Shown here: one piece after another, positions 35,592 through 47,975 of the stretch
Layout of the letters: each line of letters opens with the position of its first letter
Position numbering within the stretch: position 1 is the first letter of the stretch
Program-made: the position numbers and the translations under genes
Notes under the pieces: generated by a model
The model's database searches: none
What the model saw: the letters and a program-made list of their open reading frames with translations, nothing else
Told to the model about the DNA's origin: nothing
Assembly: GCA_025331435.1 (NCBI GenBank)
Contig: JAIWNI010000027.1
Location: forward strand, 124,001-188,000
Length of the DNA stretch: 64,000 nt
Direction: 5' to 3'
Source of the DNA: Choanephora cucurbitarum
Taxonomy: Eukaryota > Mucoromycota > Mucoromycetes > Mucorales > Choanephoraceae

Positions 35592-37240
35592 CGGGCCACT
35601 AGCTTAATTGTTTGTATGTTTTCAAAATAACAAAAAGTTTAGAAGCAAATTCACATAATTGCTAATGACTATTTGACCGTTTCAAGATATTTAGTAATAG
35701 TTTAATAGTGTTTAGTAGTATATGCTTTCTGTATGAATGAAATGAAGATCTTTCTTTTTAAAGCCTATTGTCTCTTCTTGAGATACATTAGAGCTATGCT
35801 AACGCTTCATGCAAATCCAAGACATTTGCTTATTCCCTCATTTTTTATTGTATCTTCATTGGCAAATAACCAATCTTTCATCTTATCACTGCTTAGATTA
35901 TACTAATTACAGACCTCTTTTTTTTTCACTCTCCCATCTTTTTTCTTTTCTTCTTTTTTGTATCGAATGCACAGCGAAAGGTAAGCTTTAACTTGAATAG
36001 AAAGAGATACACATTTATTGACACTTTGTTTCTTTTCTTGCTAGTGATTGACTGAAAACATAGCTTCTCATCTATACTCGCATCTCCGCAGACATACCTT
36101 TTCTTTCCGCAGCAGTTGCTTATCTTCATCCTTATCTACAACTATCCCTGCAAATGACATCTTCAGCAAATCCAGGATTTCCCTTATTATAGCTTAATCC
36201 AATCCTTTTGAATTTCCAACCACCTACCATCAGATACAGACTCTTCAATTAGTATCATACACACCGTCGCATTTTGATATGATCAGCTGGTTGATGCCTC
36301 TCTGGATAAAAATCCCAAACATCATCCAAAGTTATCTGAATTCTCACTTAACATCTTTAGTGTTATATTACCACTCGATTGACATGTCTTCTCTCATGAA
36401 TAGCCTTCTTCCCTCACGCATACTCTTTGTTCTCATGCAAGAGCTCTCCATGGTCATGATGTCTCTTTTGTGCGATCTCGTTTGATGTCCATCTATTGAC
36501 GATGCCTGTATCTAAACACTTCTACTTACTCATGATACCCTCTACCTTATTATGTCAAATCACTTACTATTCCTTCCATGTATAGTTATCCTTCAATTGG
36601 CGGATCGCTTCTTATGATCGTTCTTCTTTGCTACTTCTCTATCTGACCTGATATCTCACTACTCAGCTTACTGACTCCTCCTGTTGTCTACTCTGTATCT
36701 AACATCCTTTTACCTTGCACTAGTGCTTACTGTACTGATACTGCCAGTGCTACTGTTGTGCAAGACACTATTTGAGACTAATCGGTAAAAGTGACAAGTC
36801 ATCTAACTGCTCAGGCTAATCTGTATCTCCATAACAATCAGGACAGCTGTTTCGGTGTCAAACTGCTCTCCTATTTTGCACTGCTGTATTTGCTATCGCT
36901 TCTTTTGCTGACTCTGTACTAAAGTAACTCACTCCAAGAACAATGAACAACTCCTTGGTAAAAGACGCGTCAATGATCAATAGTAATAATGTATCGAGTA
37001 AGCTCTAAACTTTGTTTTATCGTGTGTAGTTTATCAATCTATTGTTTGCCTTTCCAAATCAGTTCTCTCGTTTGATATTGATTCTACTGACGACTAATTC
37101 CACTGCTGCATGCAAGCTATATGTTCTATAGGCTTTCAAGAAAATAGAAGTAAACAAGAGAAAAAAATATTTAGAGTGTGGCTGGTTTCCTACATCTGAT
37201 GCGTGGTACTAAAAATTCTATTATAATTTAAACGTTCACA
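35592..37240. other. Pyrimidine-rich spacer
   Basis: About 1.6 kb of CT-biased sequence with only short frames. There is no recognised domain, RNA gene or TE. Its composition and the 'aaaagacgcgtcaa' near 36,961 resemble the 23,300-24,130 stretch, suggesting an old shared repeat. Confidence 0.4.
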
Positions 37241-37343
37241 AGCATGTTACAAACCCCACCTTCATTGCGATAATAAAATTAACCAGAGCGCAGCCTAGGT
37301 GCTAATTTTATTAACGCAGTGGATGTGCGGTTTGTAACATGCT
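37241..37343. repeat. Near-perfect 103-bp palindrome (MITE-like)
   Basis: Starts AGCATGTTACAAACC and ends GGTTTGTAACATGCT. The internal blocks GCGATAATAAAATTA and TAATTTTATTAACGC also pair, and the centre (GCAGCCTAGGTGC) is itself symmetric. The whole unit can fold into one long stem. Small size, AT-rich interior and terminal inverted repeats fit a miniature foldback element. It abuts the 3' end of the LINE. Confidence 0.8.
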
Positions 37344-37354
37344 CGTTTTTTTAA

Positions 37355-40300
37355 AATGATTTTTATTTGTTGCACGTATTTTGTGGTACAAAAAAAGTGG
37401 TGCTCAATAACTAAAAGTGAGAAGCTTGTAGCATCGATCAATCAAATAAATTATAAAATAAACAACAACAGGTTGCTTAAACTTCTTTCAATTTATCTTC
37501 ATCGTGTAGACGTTGTAAAGCTATTTTAGTATCTCGTAAGACAGCTAGAGAGCAGAAAGGCCGATTTTGAAATATGCGAGCCCAATGAGCTTTCCACAGC
37601 TCAGAATTACATACTATGAGATTCATGTCGGGTGGTAAAGGACATCTTTGGAGCTGTGGATTTCCTCAAACTTTAGAGAAGTCAGGGCAGAAAAAATGGA
37701 GTCAATGGTTGTTGCTGGCCAGAGAAATTCTCAGCTTACATAATCTCAAAAGATGAATTTCTGTGGGCACCGCATCAGAAAGTGGTACATGTCCTCAGTA
37801 TCACCGCAGATCAGACAAGCAGGAGAGGAGCACTGTAAACGGAGGACTCGATGTAGCAGCAGGCCGCAAGGGATCAGTTGATAAAGTAAGCGGAGCATGC
37901 TATTCCGCTACAGCGTTGTTAATGACAGCTGTCAAAATCGCTTCCAGGCAGCCCTTGCACAAGACCGCTGTTGCAACAAAGGGACGGAGGCTGTCTGGAC
38001 CATTTGCCTGAATGTTCTCGACGAGGTGTCACCATTAGACAATAAGCTATGATTCGCCGGAAGCAGCAAGCTGTGTCGAAAGGTGTTGAATTTCAATGAC
38101 TGTACTATGGCAAGAATCTGTACAAGATTATGTACACTGAGGGATGACGGCTGAGTGCACTGCAAGAAGAAAGGTTCTAATATGCATTTCCCGGACCGTA
38201 ATGCATAGTAGAATCTACGAATCACTCTCTAATGTGAATCAGTACTTTTGAATTCAGTCTTGGGAGTCAAACAATATCCAAAAAGATGAAAGATATATAA
38301 ATCAGAAACAGGAGCTGGTAAAATGGACAGAGAGACTCTATACTCAGCAGATGTAGAACAAATTATTGCACAAAGGGGCAACTATAATATATCCAAAGTG
38401 GAGGGAATGTATGTGTACGACTTCCTTGGGAAAGCATCAACCACGCGACATGCAATTGTATATGTGGAAACTTATGCGCCAATCAATAGAGGTCGTGCTT
38501 TAGGGAAGAAAATGTACATTAGCACATTTTCTGAGTCAAAGAAATTGGCAATATGAAGAGAGGGAAGTTGCTGTACCAAGGGAACAGAAGGCCTACCAAA
38601 CAACAGAGCATCGATCGCTTTATAGAAAAGAGCATTTTGTTGATGAGAGGGATCCATGATTTCCAAACCGTCAACTGTTTTTGGTGCTGTCAAAATCTGC
38701 CATCTAATTTTAGAAAATATTTCTTGACTCACAAATTTGGAGATAATGGACTTGATGGCTATAAGAGTGGAAAGCGGCAGAAGTACTACACTTAGGATAT
38801 ACCAACATTTTGCTAGGACTAATGAGTTGGTGACTGTTGCTCTGCTCAAGACCAATAGTCTACGCTGAGCGTGTAGATCTAACAGACGTTGAATCCCTCC
38901 AAGAAAGGTAGCCACAAACGTTTGTCGCTGCAGAGTAGTTTGCAGAAGAGGGAACCCAATATAAATGATTGGTTCTCTGGCCCTAGCATTCTATATCTTC
39001 GTGATGGAAAATCCTTGTATTACTGGAAGTCAATAACAATCTAGGTTGCTACAATGTAAGGCAGATGCTTGCACTCTGTTGAAGTTGATTTTTGCGTTGG
39101 ACGCAGCACTGTATAAAGCTAAGTGCGGTCGGAGGCAATTAAAGTCAGCATGATCATTCAGAAAAATCAACATATCATCAGCATAGCTAAGCAGTTTAAT
39201 AGGAGGTAGTTCAGCGACATGTATATGCTGCTGAACAAAGAGATATCCTCTGTATAAGTTGTCTTGGATTATTGATCGAAGCAAAGGTTTCAATGCAAAA
39301 CTGTAGAGGATGCAGGAAATTGGGTCTCCTTGTTTCAAACCATGTTGCTTGGGTACCAATTTGGGAGACAAGTATTCATTCATGACAATCTGGACAGAGT
39401 TTTCTCGAAAAGCCATATCAAAGAGGTGATTATGCCAAAAGGAAAGCCAACGTATAAAAGCACTCGCCTAAGATAATCTAAGTTAACACGATCGTAGGCT
39501 TTTTTCTGATCAAGTAGCATACCAATAGCATTCGACGCATGATTGTGGTAGTTAGTGGCGTTTTCAATGATCATTTGATCTACTGTATTGGGACAATATA
39601 AGTTCTTATAGTAGTTTGTCATGAATTTATTTTTATCGTCAGTTTCAGCGACAGTTTCATTTCGTTGAGGGTCAAACAGAGCAGGTATATGGCATTGAGC
39701 CACTCGCTCATTAACGAATGATTTCAAAAGCTCAGCTGAACGTTTGCCTTTTTTGCGCCAAAACTTTCCGGCTTTTAGTGAGCTAACGAGAGTGATTTCT
39801 TGTTGTAAGCTGTCAATTATGCGCACCATCTGAGGAAGTATCGAGGATAGGATGGCGGTGTTTCTATAGTCACGCAAAATACGATTACGTCTTGACTGAT
39901 ACTTCTTCAATGTTTTTATTTACCATTTGTTGGTTTCCAGTTGATATGCCTTAGTAAATGATTGTTGTTCCCTCTTGGTAATTTCCCACATGTCTTGGGC
40001 TGATGTGGAACAGTTAGGTTCAAGAAATTCTTGAGCCGTAAGTGACCGGACAATATGAGTAGTCAGTTCAGTTCGAAATGCTGGAATCTTACTCAAGTAA
40101 GAGCTACCTTCCCAAAGGCCTGGACCTTTCTTTTCAGCTGATGAATAAAAATTGATGGAAAGGAGATCAAGATCTGTGCATGTACTAGACACAAACTGTT
40201 GTAAATTAGATTTTACTCAGTGATGGTGACAGGAAGAGTACAAAAGGTAATCTGTTTGAGACCGACATGTAGTGGAATGGAAAACTAGTTGAGGCTCATC

Positions 40301-42503
40301 CAGAAAACAATCATAAAAATGAAAGTCCAACAATTTGAGCCATTGGTCAATGATAGTGGTCTATCAAAAGATATCGAAATTGAAGTCGCCCAAAATAAAA
40401 GTAGGCAATCTACAATTCCGAAGTTTGGACATAAGAACCTCATCATCTACGAGTCACTGATAAAAGGCTTTGCGAGAAGCGTTGGCATGAGCATAAATAT
40501 TCATAAGTGACAACATAAAAGTAGTAAGGTCAACCCGAGAGAAAACTGACGCATTTATAAAACATTCTCCGGGTTCTGTAATATGTGGGTTTTTGATAAT
40601 ATGTCGGTGTGGTTGCAAGGACACGATTCCATAGTGTGTGATGCGAATACTTGACTTTGTGTTGAAAAGCAAATTCAATTGTGTAATCAAGGTAGGGTTT
40701 GAAGCATGTGTTTCTTGTAAGCATGATATGTCTAGATTGAGTGAATGTAAGAAGCGAGTAAAGAGCTTCAATTGTATGGGATCGTTTATTTTTGGCAGGC
40801 CATGACAATTTAATGTCGCTATGTAAATTGTTGATTTAACCATGTTACAAATTATAGTCTCATGGAAGCGAGGTTTTGTTAACTACCTGCTTCATGTGGC
40901 ACTCTATTAGTGTGATCAATAGTTTCAGAGTTTCTTTAGTTTAGTTTCGTCTTTTTATATTCATTCAAGTTCGAAGTCTGATCAGTGCATGGAGCATCGT
41001 CCATGACTAGGTCGGCGCCTTGTGTCTGGGTTGAGGCTATCAATTCCTTAGTTTGATTCAGTTTTTTGGGATCATGTGGTGCATTAAAAGCAGACTCATC
41101 CATAGCCTGCTCAGCATCTTCATTGGAGAATTCTATTTCAATCCTATTTGATATCTCATTCAAAGCTTATTTGCTTTTTCCCGTGCGCAAACGCCTCTCC
41201 TCTTTTTGGGATGCATCTTCAATGATTTGTCAGTGTACAGAAATACAATAGTAGATTGAAATTAGCCAAAAAGATACTGTTTATTGAGTGTAGAATAATA
41301 GCTTATTTATACTAGAATATCTGTGTCAGATTGAAAGTACGAGTATAAGGGTTTGATATAATAACCGGGCTTTGCATTAGAATAGTTGACTAGCTATTAC
41401 GTTTGATCAAAGACAGTGTAATGAAGCCATGTCAAAATCTGCATGATTTATTTTGTAATCGAATGTCAATGATCGAACCCTTGACAATCTGCGTGGATTA
41501 CATCAGCTACGTTGATCCAGCTATTTTATTGGTACATATATGATGAATTATGCCATGTTGTATGATAGATACAACATTCAAGTTTGGTTTTCTCAATGGC
41601 TGCTGTATCCTTGTTTGCAGCTTCTTTTTCCAATTGGATTTTAGTTATCGCAGCTCGTTTATTCTGAGGGAAAGGGGGTCCCTGACTTCGGCGAGGACAA
41701 CTCTTACTTAAATGACCGATTCATTGCAATTGTAACATTACTTCGATTGTCGGATCTCTGGACAATCAGCCCTACAATGATCCTCCTTCTGGCAGTACTC
41801 ACAAAAAAGCGGTATTTCATACAAGGTAAACCTCAGCATATGAGGCTCTTCAGAGAACCAGTCAACTTTTTGACGCAATGTTTCAGGCTGTGAGGGATGA
41901 GGGGTGTTAAGATCAAGAATGGCATATCTTTGATCAAAAATAGTACCTTCATCAAAGTCCAAGCCAACATTCGAAACAGAGTTGAAATGCGCAAAATGAT
42001 TCATCATCAAATCTCTTGGTTTTTTTTTGGAATCAGAAAAGGTAGGCGCTCAACTTTGGCATCCGAGGGGAGGCTAGAATAGCCATGAATGATAGCTTCA
42101 TCATCCATTTGCAATCCTTCTCCAATCAAGTTTTTGTATTCGTCGGAGACGCTATTCCAAACAGTTTCAATAAAACGGTGTTGAAGGTAACGACGCTCAA
42201 CGTGTAATGATTTAAGGAAAGGGTAGTGGTTTTCAGAGTTAAGTATGGCAAAGAAACGCTTTATTGCCTTCAAATCAGAGACACCAGTGACGTTAATTAA
42301 AGTACTGTTCTTCTCGATACCAAGGAGGTATAGACGAACATTTTCATGCAGAACCTCATTTCCTTGTGCAACAAGATGTGATGCTGACGAAAAAGAGTTT
42401 GTCTTTGGGCTACTTGAGCCCAAGATTGCGGCTGGAAACGGCGCCCACCAGGTTTAATGGACGTTGTGTTTATGGTCGAATTTTTAGTAGAAAAAGTCAT
42501 GAC
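37355..42503 (-). mobile_element. Nearly full-length but decayed LINE
   Basis: On the minus strand: ORF1 starts at the ATG at about 42,501 (MTFSTKNSTINTTSIKPGG) and continues in pieces to knuckles at 41,738-41,790 (CEYCQKEDHCRADCP) plus a second, GHLSKSCPRRSQG. An APE-type endonuclease start lies at 40,843 (STIYIATLNCHGL, CLQETHAS). RT pieces at 39,910-39,380 (MLLDQKKAYDRVNLDYL) and 39,416-39,030 (HGLKQGDPIS, LLSYADDMLIF) are followed by the post-RT region (38,915-38,472) and the 3' part (38,225-37,932). The 3' end shares 'tttttatttgttgcacgtatt' with the copy at 30,271. It is about 5.1 kb with many frameshifts. Its 5' end meets unit C. Confidence 0.87.
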
Positions 42504-43735
42504 GTATTTCTCTTTAAATAGACATCTATGCAAAAGTAGGATAGTGTCCACCAATTATCCTTCGTTTTGATGTTTGACATTTATGCATAGAATTTTTTTC
42601 TTCTTTTTGGTTTCAGTGCGCATGTTTAAGTTGTTCACGTCTGTTTCTATTTTTATAAGTTTGCTATTATTAGAATCCAAGGCTGATCAACTTCTGCTTC
42701 TCTCCTCGGATCAAGGTTTGTTCGTTAGATGAATTTCCGGCAACTTGGTTTCTATTCGTTCTTTGATCCAATGTCCAAACGGAAAACGGGCTCACATATT
42801 GATGTAATACATCAGTAAGCGAAACGTACTCAGTATATGTGCATGTATATGTGCAAGTATATGTATATATGTGTATACATGTCATTGTAGCATGGCTGTT
42901 ATGCTTATAACAACACACTATCCCATTGTAGAAATGCTTGATATTCAAAGTGTCTTTTTTTTTACTCTCTTTCTTTATTTTGCCTCTTTCTGAGTCTGCA
43001 AATTAAAGCAGCGGATAGGCACCATTGTTTTTATCGAAGTTTCCTTGTCTTCTTGAGCTCTAAATATACACCCTAGATTTTCATTTCCCATTTCATTGTT
43101 ACACTGGAATGAGGCTGTGTCCATATCACTTATGCCCTGATCTGTGTTTGCTCCTTACACCAAGAGGCTGTGTCTTTCATTAGATGCAAAGAAACTGCAA
43201 GCTATCCATTTGATGTGGATATGTTGCCCTATGATCGCTAATTGATGCATAGTGCTGCTGTACTGTTCATAGCTCTTGATGATTGTTCAGATGTAATCAA
43301 GTAGTACAACAATCAGCCTAAAAGCAAAGCAAAAAAAAAAGAGATGGTCCACTGAGCTAGAATAAGGATAGCACAAAAAGGAAACAAGGAGATCTGCGAT
43401 ATGTTGATTCTTCATAAATGATGGAGAGTTTTGCAGCCATCAAACTAGCGCCAACTCTTATGGAAAGTGCCGTAGTAGATCAAAGGCCATCGACGCACCC
43501 TGTACCAATGATTTAGAGGGTGAATGGGTCTAAATGGGATGAGACCTGGCTAAAATTTGATTCACTTTTTGTGAACTGATTTGCGTATGTGGCATTCTGT
43601 TTCGTTGCACAAGACCATGTATCACTCTGATCCAAGTCAGGCAAACTTTTGTTCCATTTACCTCTTTATAAGAGCGTCTATTTCTTTTATCTCTTTACCC
43701 AGATTTTACTTTCTTATACTAATCCCATATCACAC

Positions 43736-45624
43736 ATGAAGAATTTATTTTGCTTACTGTCTCTGACTGTTTTCTTTACAACAAGAACTCATGCAGAAGC
43801 AATACAACCTCGAAGTTATACTAGTAAATTTCATTTCATTTCATTTTTTGTTGTTAATTACTCCTTGGACCTAACTACTTAATTTGTTAAGGTTGTGCCT
43901 ATCTGGACAGAAAAGTCTATTGCTATGGAGGTTTCGTTGCTAACACTCAAGCTGATGACAGTATGGTTGTGCTCGACATCAACAAGAACGGCGGAGATAC
44001 TATTGGGAATCTGAATGGTCAATGGGAGCCTGCTTCACCGGCTACTAACAACATAAAATTTGGCAGGCGTGCTTATCCTCAGACTGTAGCTCTACCCGAT
44101 GGCAAGAGCTTAATGATACAAGGTGGTTATAATTATCAAAACACTACTTTTGGAGATCAAACAATTATATATAGCACAGAAAGCAATGCATGGAGTAAAC
44201 AACCCAATTATGTTGATTCCCAGAATAACATTAAGCAAACGTAAGTTACTTTTTCTTTGATTTTCTAGAAAAAAAGACTTATTTTTTGTTTTTTTTAGCT
44301 ATTTTGGTACTGGCGTTTATGCTAAATCGATTAATAGCGTTGTTTTTTATGGCGGATCTACGCAGTAAATAGATACTCAAATATGCATGCAATTATTGAT
44401 TTGATTAACAACAACCATAGGAATTTTGAGAATACCACTAACAGTACTGAGCCAAGTGAATCTACGAACATAATTGGTGGTTTTAGCAATGTGACACTCT
44501 TTAATCTTTATACAAACGTAAACGAAACAGATATGCTCAAGTAGTGTCAATTGATTGACTTTCTTTCATTGAATAGACCTGGAGCGTACTTGCTCCAACT
44601 AATGCGCCTAACGATCTCTATATTCGTCAAGCTGCTGTCTATGTTCCAGCAAATAAAAAGATCTATTATTTTGGCGGACAATATTACAACAAAGATACTC
44701 GTACTGCTCCAGACACTCCTATGACTTCTGTTATGGTTTATGACACTTTAGCTGAAGATTGGAGCTACATCACTTCTAAGAGTGACAGTACTTTATCATC
44801 TAGAACAATGCATTCTGCCACACTTTGTGAGTACTAGAAAACAAAACAAAGTTTATAGTTTTGTTGTTAGAATCTAACATTCATTTACCTTGTCCTTATC
44901 GCTAGTGCCTGATGGACACAACATTCTGATATATGGTGGCATTTCTGACGATATGTACCCTGTTAGAGATTATTGTTATACTTTTGACATCAACACAAAC
45001 CAGTGGACGCTTCACAATTTGATAGCACCAAATGGTACATCTGGCGGAAGATTTGGTCATTCAGGTGAGATTCTCTTACTTTCTCTAAAAGAAAGAAAAA
45101 GTTAGACTAAACCACGAGTATACACTTAGCTGTCATGATGGACGACACTGCTGTTGGTATCTTCTTTGGCGTAAATGACACTATTAAAAGTCTCAACGAT
45201 TTCCTTGTTTTGGATGTTAGAAATGCCAGTCAACTTTCATTTCTGGATAGATATCCTATCAGTTCAGATAGTTCCAACCTCGGTAAGAATACTATAATTG
45301 GTATTGCTGTTGGTGCGTCTTGTGTAAGTTTCCTTTTTTCAAAATGAAAGACAAGAGGTTTTGATTTAACACTTTTTGATATAGGGTGTATTAGGTATCG
45401 TAGCAGGCATCATCATCTATATTGTTCGAAGAAAAAAGCAAAGATCCAGCCAACAGACCACTCATCCTGAAACAGAAATGCTTGAAGTTGATTGGGACAA
45501 GATTGATGAACAGTTTGTTCAAACAAATAGGCAATCACAAGCGCCAGATGAGCATGATTTGCCGGGAGGATCTTCTAGACATACCTCTGTACCTACGGTT
45601 GTAAAGCCTGATTTAGGAAACTAA
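43736..45624 (+). CDS. Kelch-repeat single-pass surface protein, copy C
   Basis: Eight exons at the same positions as A and B, all open. Signal peptide MKNLFCLLSLTVFFTTRTHA as in B. The blades are VYCYGGF, LMIQGGYNYQN, VVFYGGST, IYYFGGQYYN, ILIYGGISDD, VGIFFG. Exon 5 (GQYY.K.TRT, TSVMVYDTLAE) is closer to A, whereas exons 6 and 7 (NQWTLHNLIAPNGTSGGRFG, ISSDSSNL) are closer to B. The transmembrane helix and RRKKQR follow. The cytoplasmic tail is shortened by two in-frame deletions (after SSQQ and in SQ..PDEHDLPGG) but keeps MLEVDWDKIDEQFVQTNRQS. Predicted functional. Confidence 0.87.
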
Positions 45625-46725
45625 TCTTTTTTCTTTCTGTAACTTTCTCTTTATTGTTTATATTATGCTTTGTATTTTTTGTTATTAAATAGTTCATTTT
45701 ATCCAAAACCTTACCTTTACAATAATACAAAGCTATTTTCTTCAAGTTTGCAATATCTTTATGTCTTCAAAAAATGGTTGTGCATATGATGTCTTCTCTT
45801 ATTTAACTAAGCACTGCTTTTTCTACTTTGCCTAGAAGCGTAGTTGAGATCTATTTTTTTTGAATAAGTCAACGTATATACAAACAGCACATTCAAAGAA
45901 GACCAAACATTCTTGTAGCGAAAAAGAGAGAATAATGCTTTATTTTCTGAAGACAAAAAAAAATACTATAGAAAAGCGATCATACAGTCAGAATAATACT
46001 TTCTTTACAATGATCAAAGTTATTGTAAATCATGTATTAGTTCATCATAATGTATGATAGCAATATAGAAAAAAAAAGATTTCTCTGCCAAATCGTTTTC
46101 TCCCCCAAATCCCAAATAGTGTTATCCCCCAGATCTCAAATGATGTAACCCTTAGAACCCACTATTTGCTTATAATCACTAGGATCAAAGCTGCACTATT
46201 TTCAAGCCTGTAAAGACTCTAGTGTGATGGAAGAAACCCGTTAGGACGTTCTAGCCATGTGTTCGGATGTTATTCTATCCATTGTGTGAAGATGTACTGC
46301 ATCTCTTTCACTCTGAGCATCAATTTGCTATTTTGTTTAGGTGTATCCCATCAATCACTGCAGCATCTATTTGCTGGTTGATTCTTCAGGTAATGTAATG
46401 ATTTCCCGCATAAGAGGTGTTCATTCTTATCTCGCTCGATGGAGATGATGTCTTTACATGGTTATGCCTTTCTACGACCTTAGACTAAAAAGGTGTATCT
46501 GCATGTTGCATGTAACTTTCCAGAGACAAGTATCTGAATAACCTTATCTTGAAGATTATAGAGCTGATCGACCACAGAGCCTTGTCCATGTCATCCAGTC
46601 TACTCATTATGTCAAGCAAATGACTTCATTTATACTTGCATAGCTATTGTGTGTTCCCGTCAGACTTAAGGAGGTATATGAATCTTTTTGAACCCGGTCC
46701 ATAAGCAGCAGAAAGCACTGTTTTT

Positions 46726-46839
46726 CTTAGACATGATACCCTTACTGAAGGTGTTTGCAATGCCTGTATTGTTTTTGTTTTGTTTTGTTTCTTAGACATG
46801 TTACCCTTACTGAAGGTGTTTACAATGCCTGTATTGTTT
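46726..46839 (+). repeat. Local tandem duplication in the unit C flank
   Basis: A unit of about 52 bp ('cttagacatg...gcctgtattgtttt') occurs twice with a 65-bp period, separated by a GTTTT microsatellite. Unit A has one copy. It is a C-specific event after the A/C duplication. Confidence 0.8.
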
Positions 46840-47222
46840 TGACTAAATCATTCTCTTGTCAGAGTTATTGTTTAGCGATTTGTTTGCAATGCATATCTTT
46901 TAACAATTCAAGCAAGGTATCAGAATAAACCCTCGTCGTGAAAAAGAAGATAGCTTGTCAATAGTGTAGTATGGCTTCCACCTGGGGCTATTTATATAGA
47001 TAACCTCAAATGAACTTAAGCAGCATAGCTAGCCCTCTGATTATATGAGTCACATCGGGGTAGTCATTACACGCAAAAAGCAACCATGATTGTATCTGTT
47101 ATTTATATCGAAAGAATCCTTCAGGTCCATTTCCATCTAATGGAAGATAGTTCCCTTCAGTCAAATTTCTATAACGAGATGAAATATTTGACCCCAATGT
47201 AAGGAAACTATCCAAACAAAGG

Positions 47223-47975
47223 TGTAAAGAAAAAAACAAAAAATAAAACTCGCGTTGATATTTAAGAGATGGGTCAGCCCCTACTCAAATCCACGCCAAT
47301 AAGAAGTTGCCGAGTCATTTTTTGATGGTTTTGTAGTACAAGAAGGAAGGGGAGGAGTTTTTTTTTGCATGTCTTTTACTTTCAGCTAAACATTTCTCTG
47401 GCTTGCGCTGGAAATGAACTCACTTGTTTTGTAATCAGAAATGATGCAATTTCTCGATAAAACAGAATGATTCGTCCTGGATGTCAAAAGGGGAAAATTT
47501 TTTGAACTGTACGCGTTATTTCATTCTTTCGACTTTCTTTGAAAATAAAGGCATCTTCTTGGGCAGCACGCGTATTAGGGCTTTATAGGACATAACAAGA
47601 ATTTCACTTTAGAATTACAAGAGCTTTTCATTTCGAGTTCCTCTTTTCTGTGTTACATATGTCATATTGGCTTGTTACATAAATGAAATTATGTTTAAAA
47701 AGGCTTCATAGGAAAGCTTTTTCTCCTATCTATTAAGAAACAGGTTGGTGTTTAAACAGTGCCTAAAAGAAAGAAAGCGTTCATAAACACGCCATTTTTT
47801 TTCTTTTATGATTCAAAGGGATTTTAATTAATTCAGATCTGATGTTCAAAAAAAATGTCCAATTCTGATGTACAAAACCCCTTCAACCAACTTGATAAAA
47901 ATTAAGGAAATACAGTACAATGCTTGAACTTTTTTTTTAAAGAAACATATAATATATAAGTAAGATGATGATAAT
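47223..47975. other. Intergenic, nothing recognised
   Basis: AT-rich sequence between unit C and the 3' end of kelch gene D. There is no open frame of note, and no similarity to the flanks of copies A-C was seen. Confidence 0.5.

Larger units (their letters stand above)
42504..47222 (+). repeat. Duplicated unit C carrying kelch gene C
   Basis: Most complete copy of the duplicated segment. It begins at the LINE junction ('gacgtatttctctttaaatagacatc'), has a TG/TA-rich microsatellite at about 42,833-42,880, then the gene. A 1.6-kb 3' flank is about 99% identical by eye to that of A. The flank 43,320-43,570 is almost the same as in B. It ends at 47,222, where similarity to A is lost in an A-rich run. 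Confidence 0.85.
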
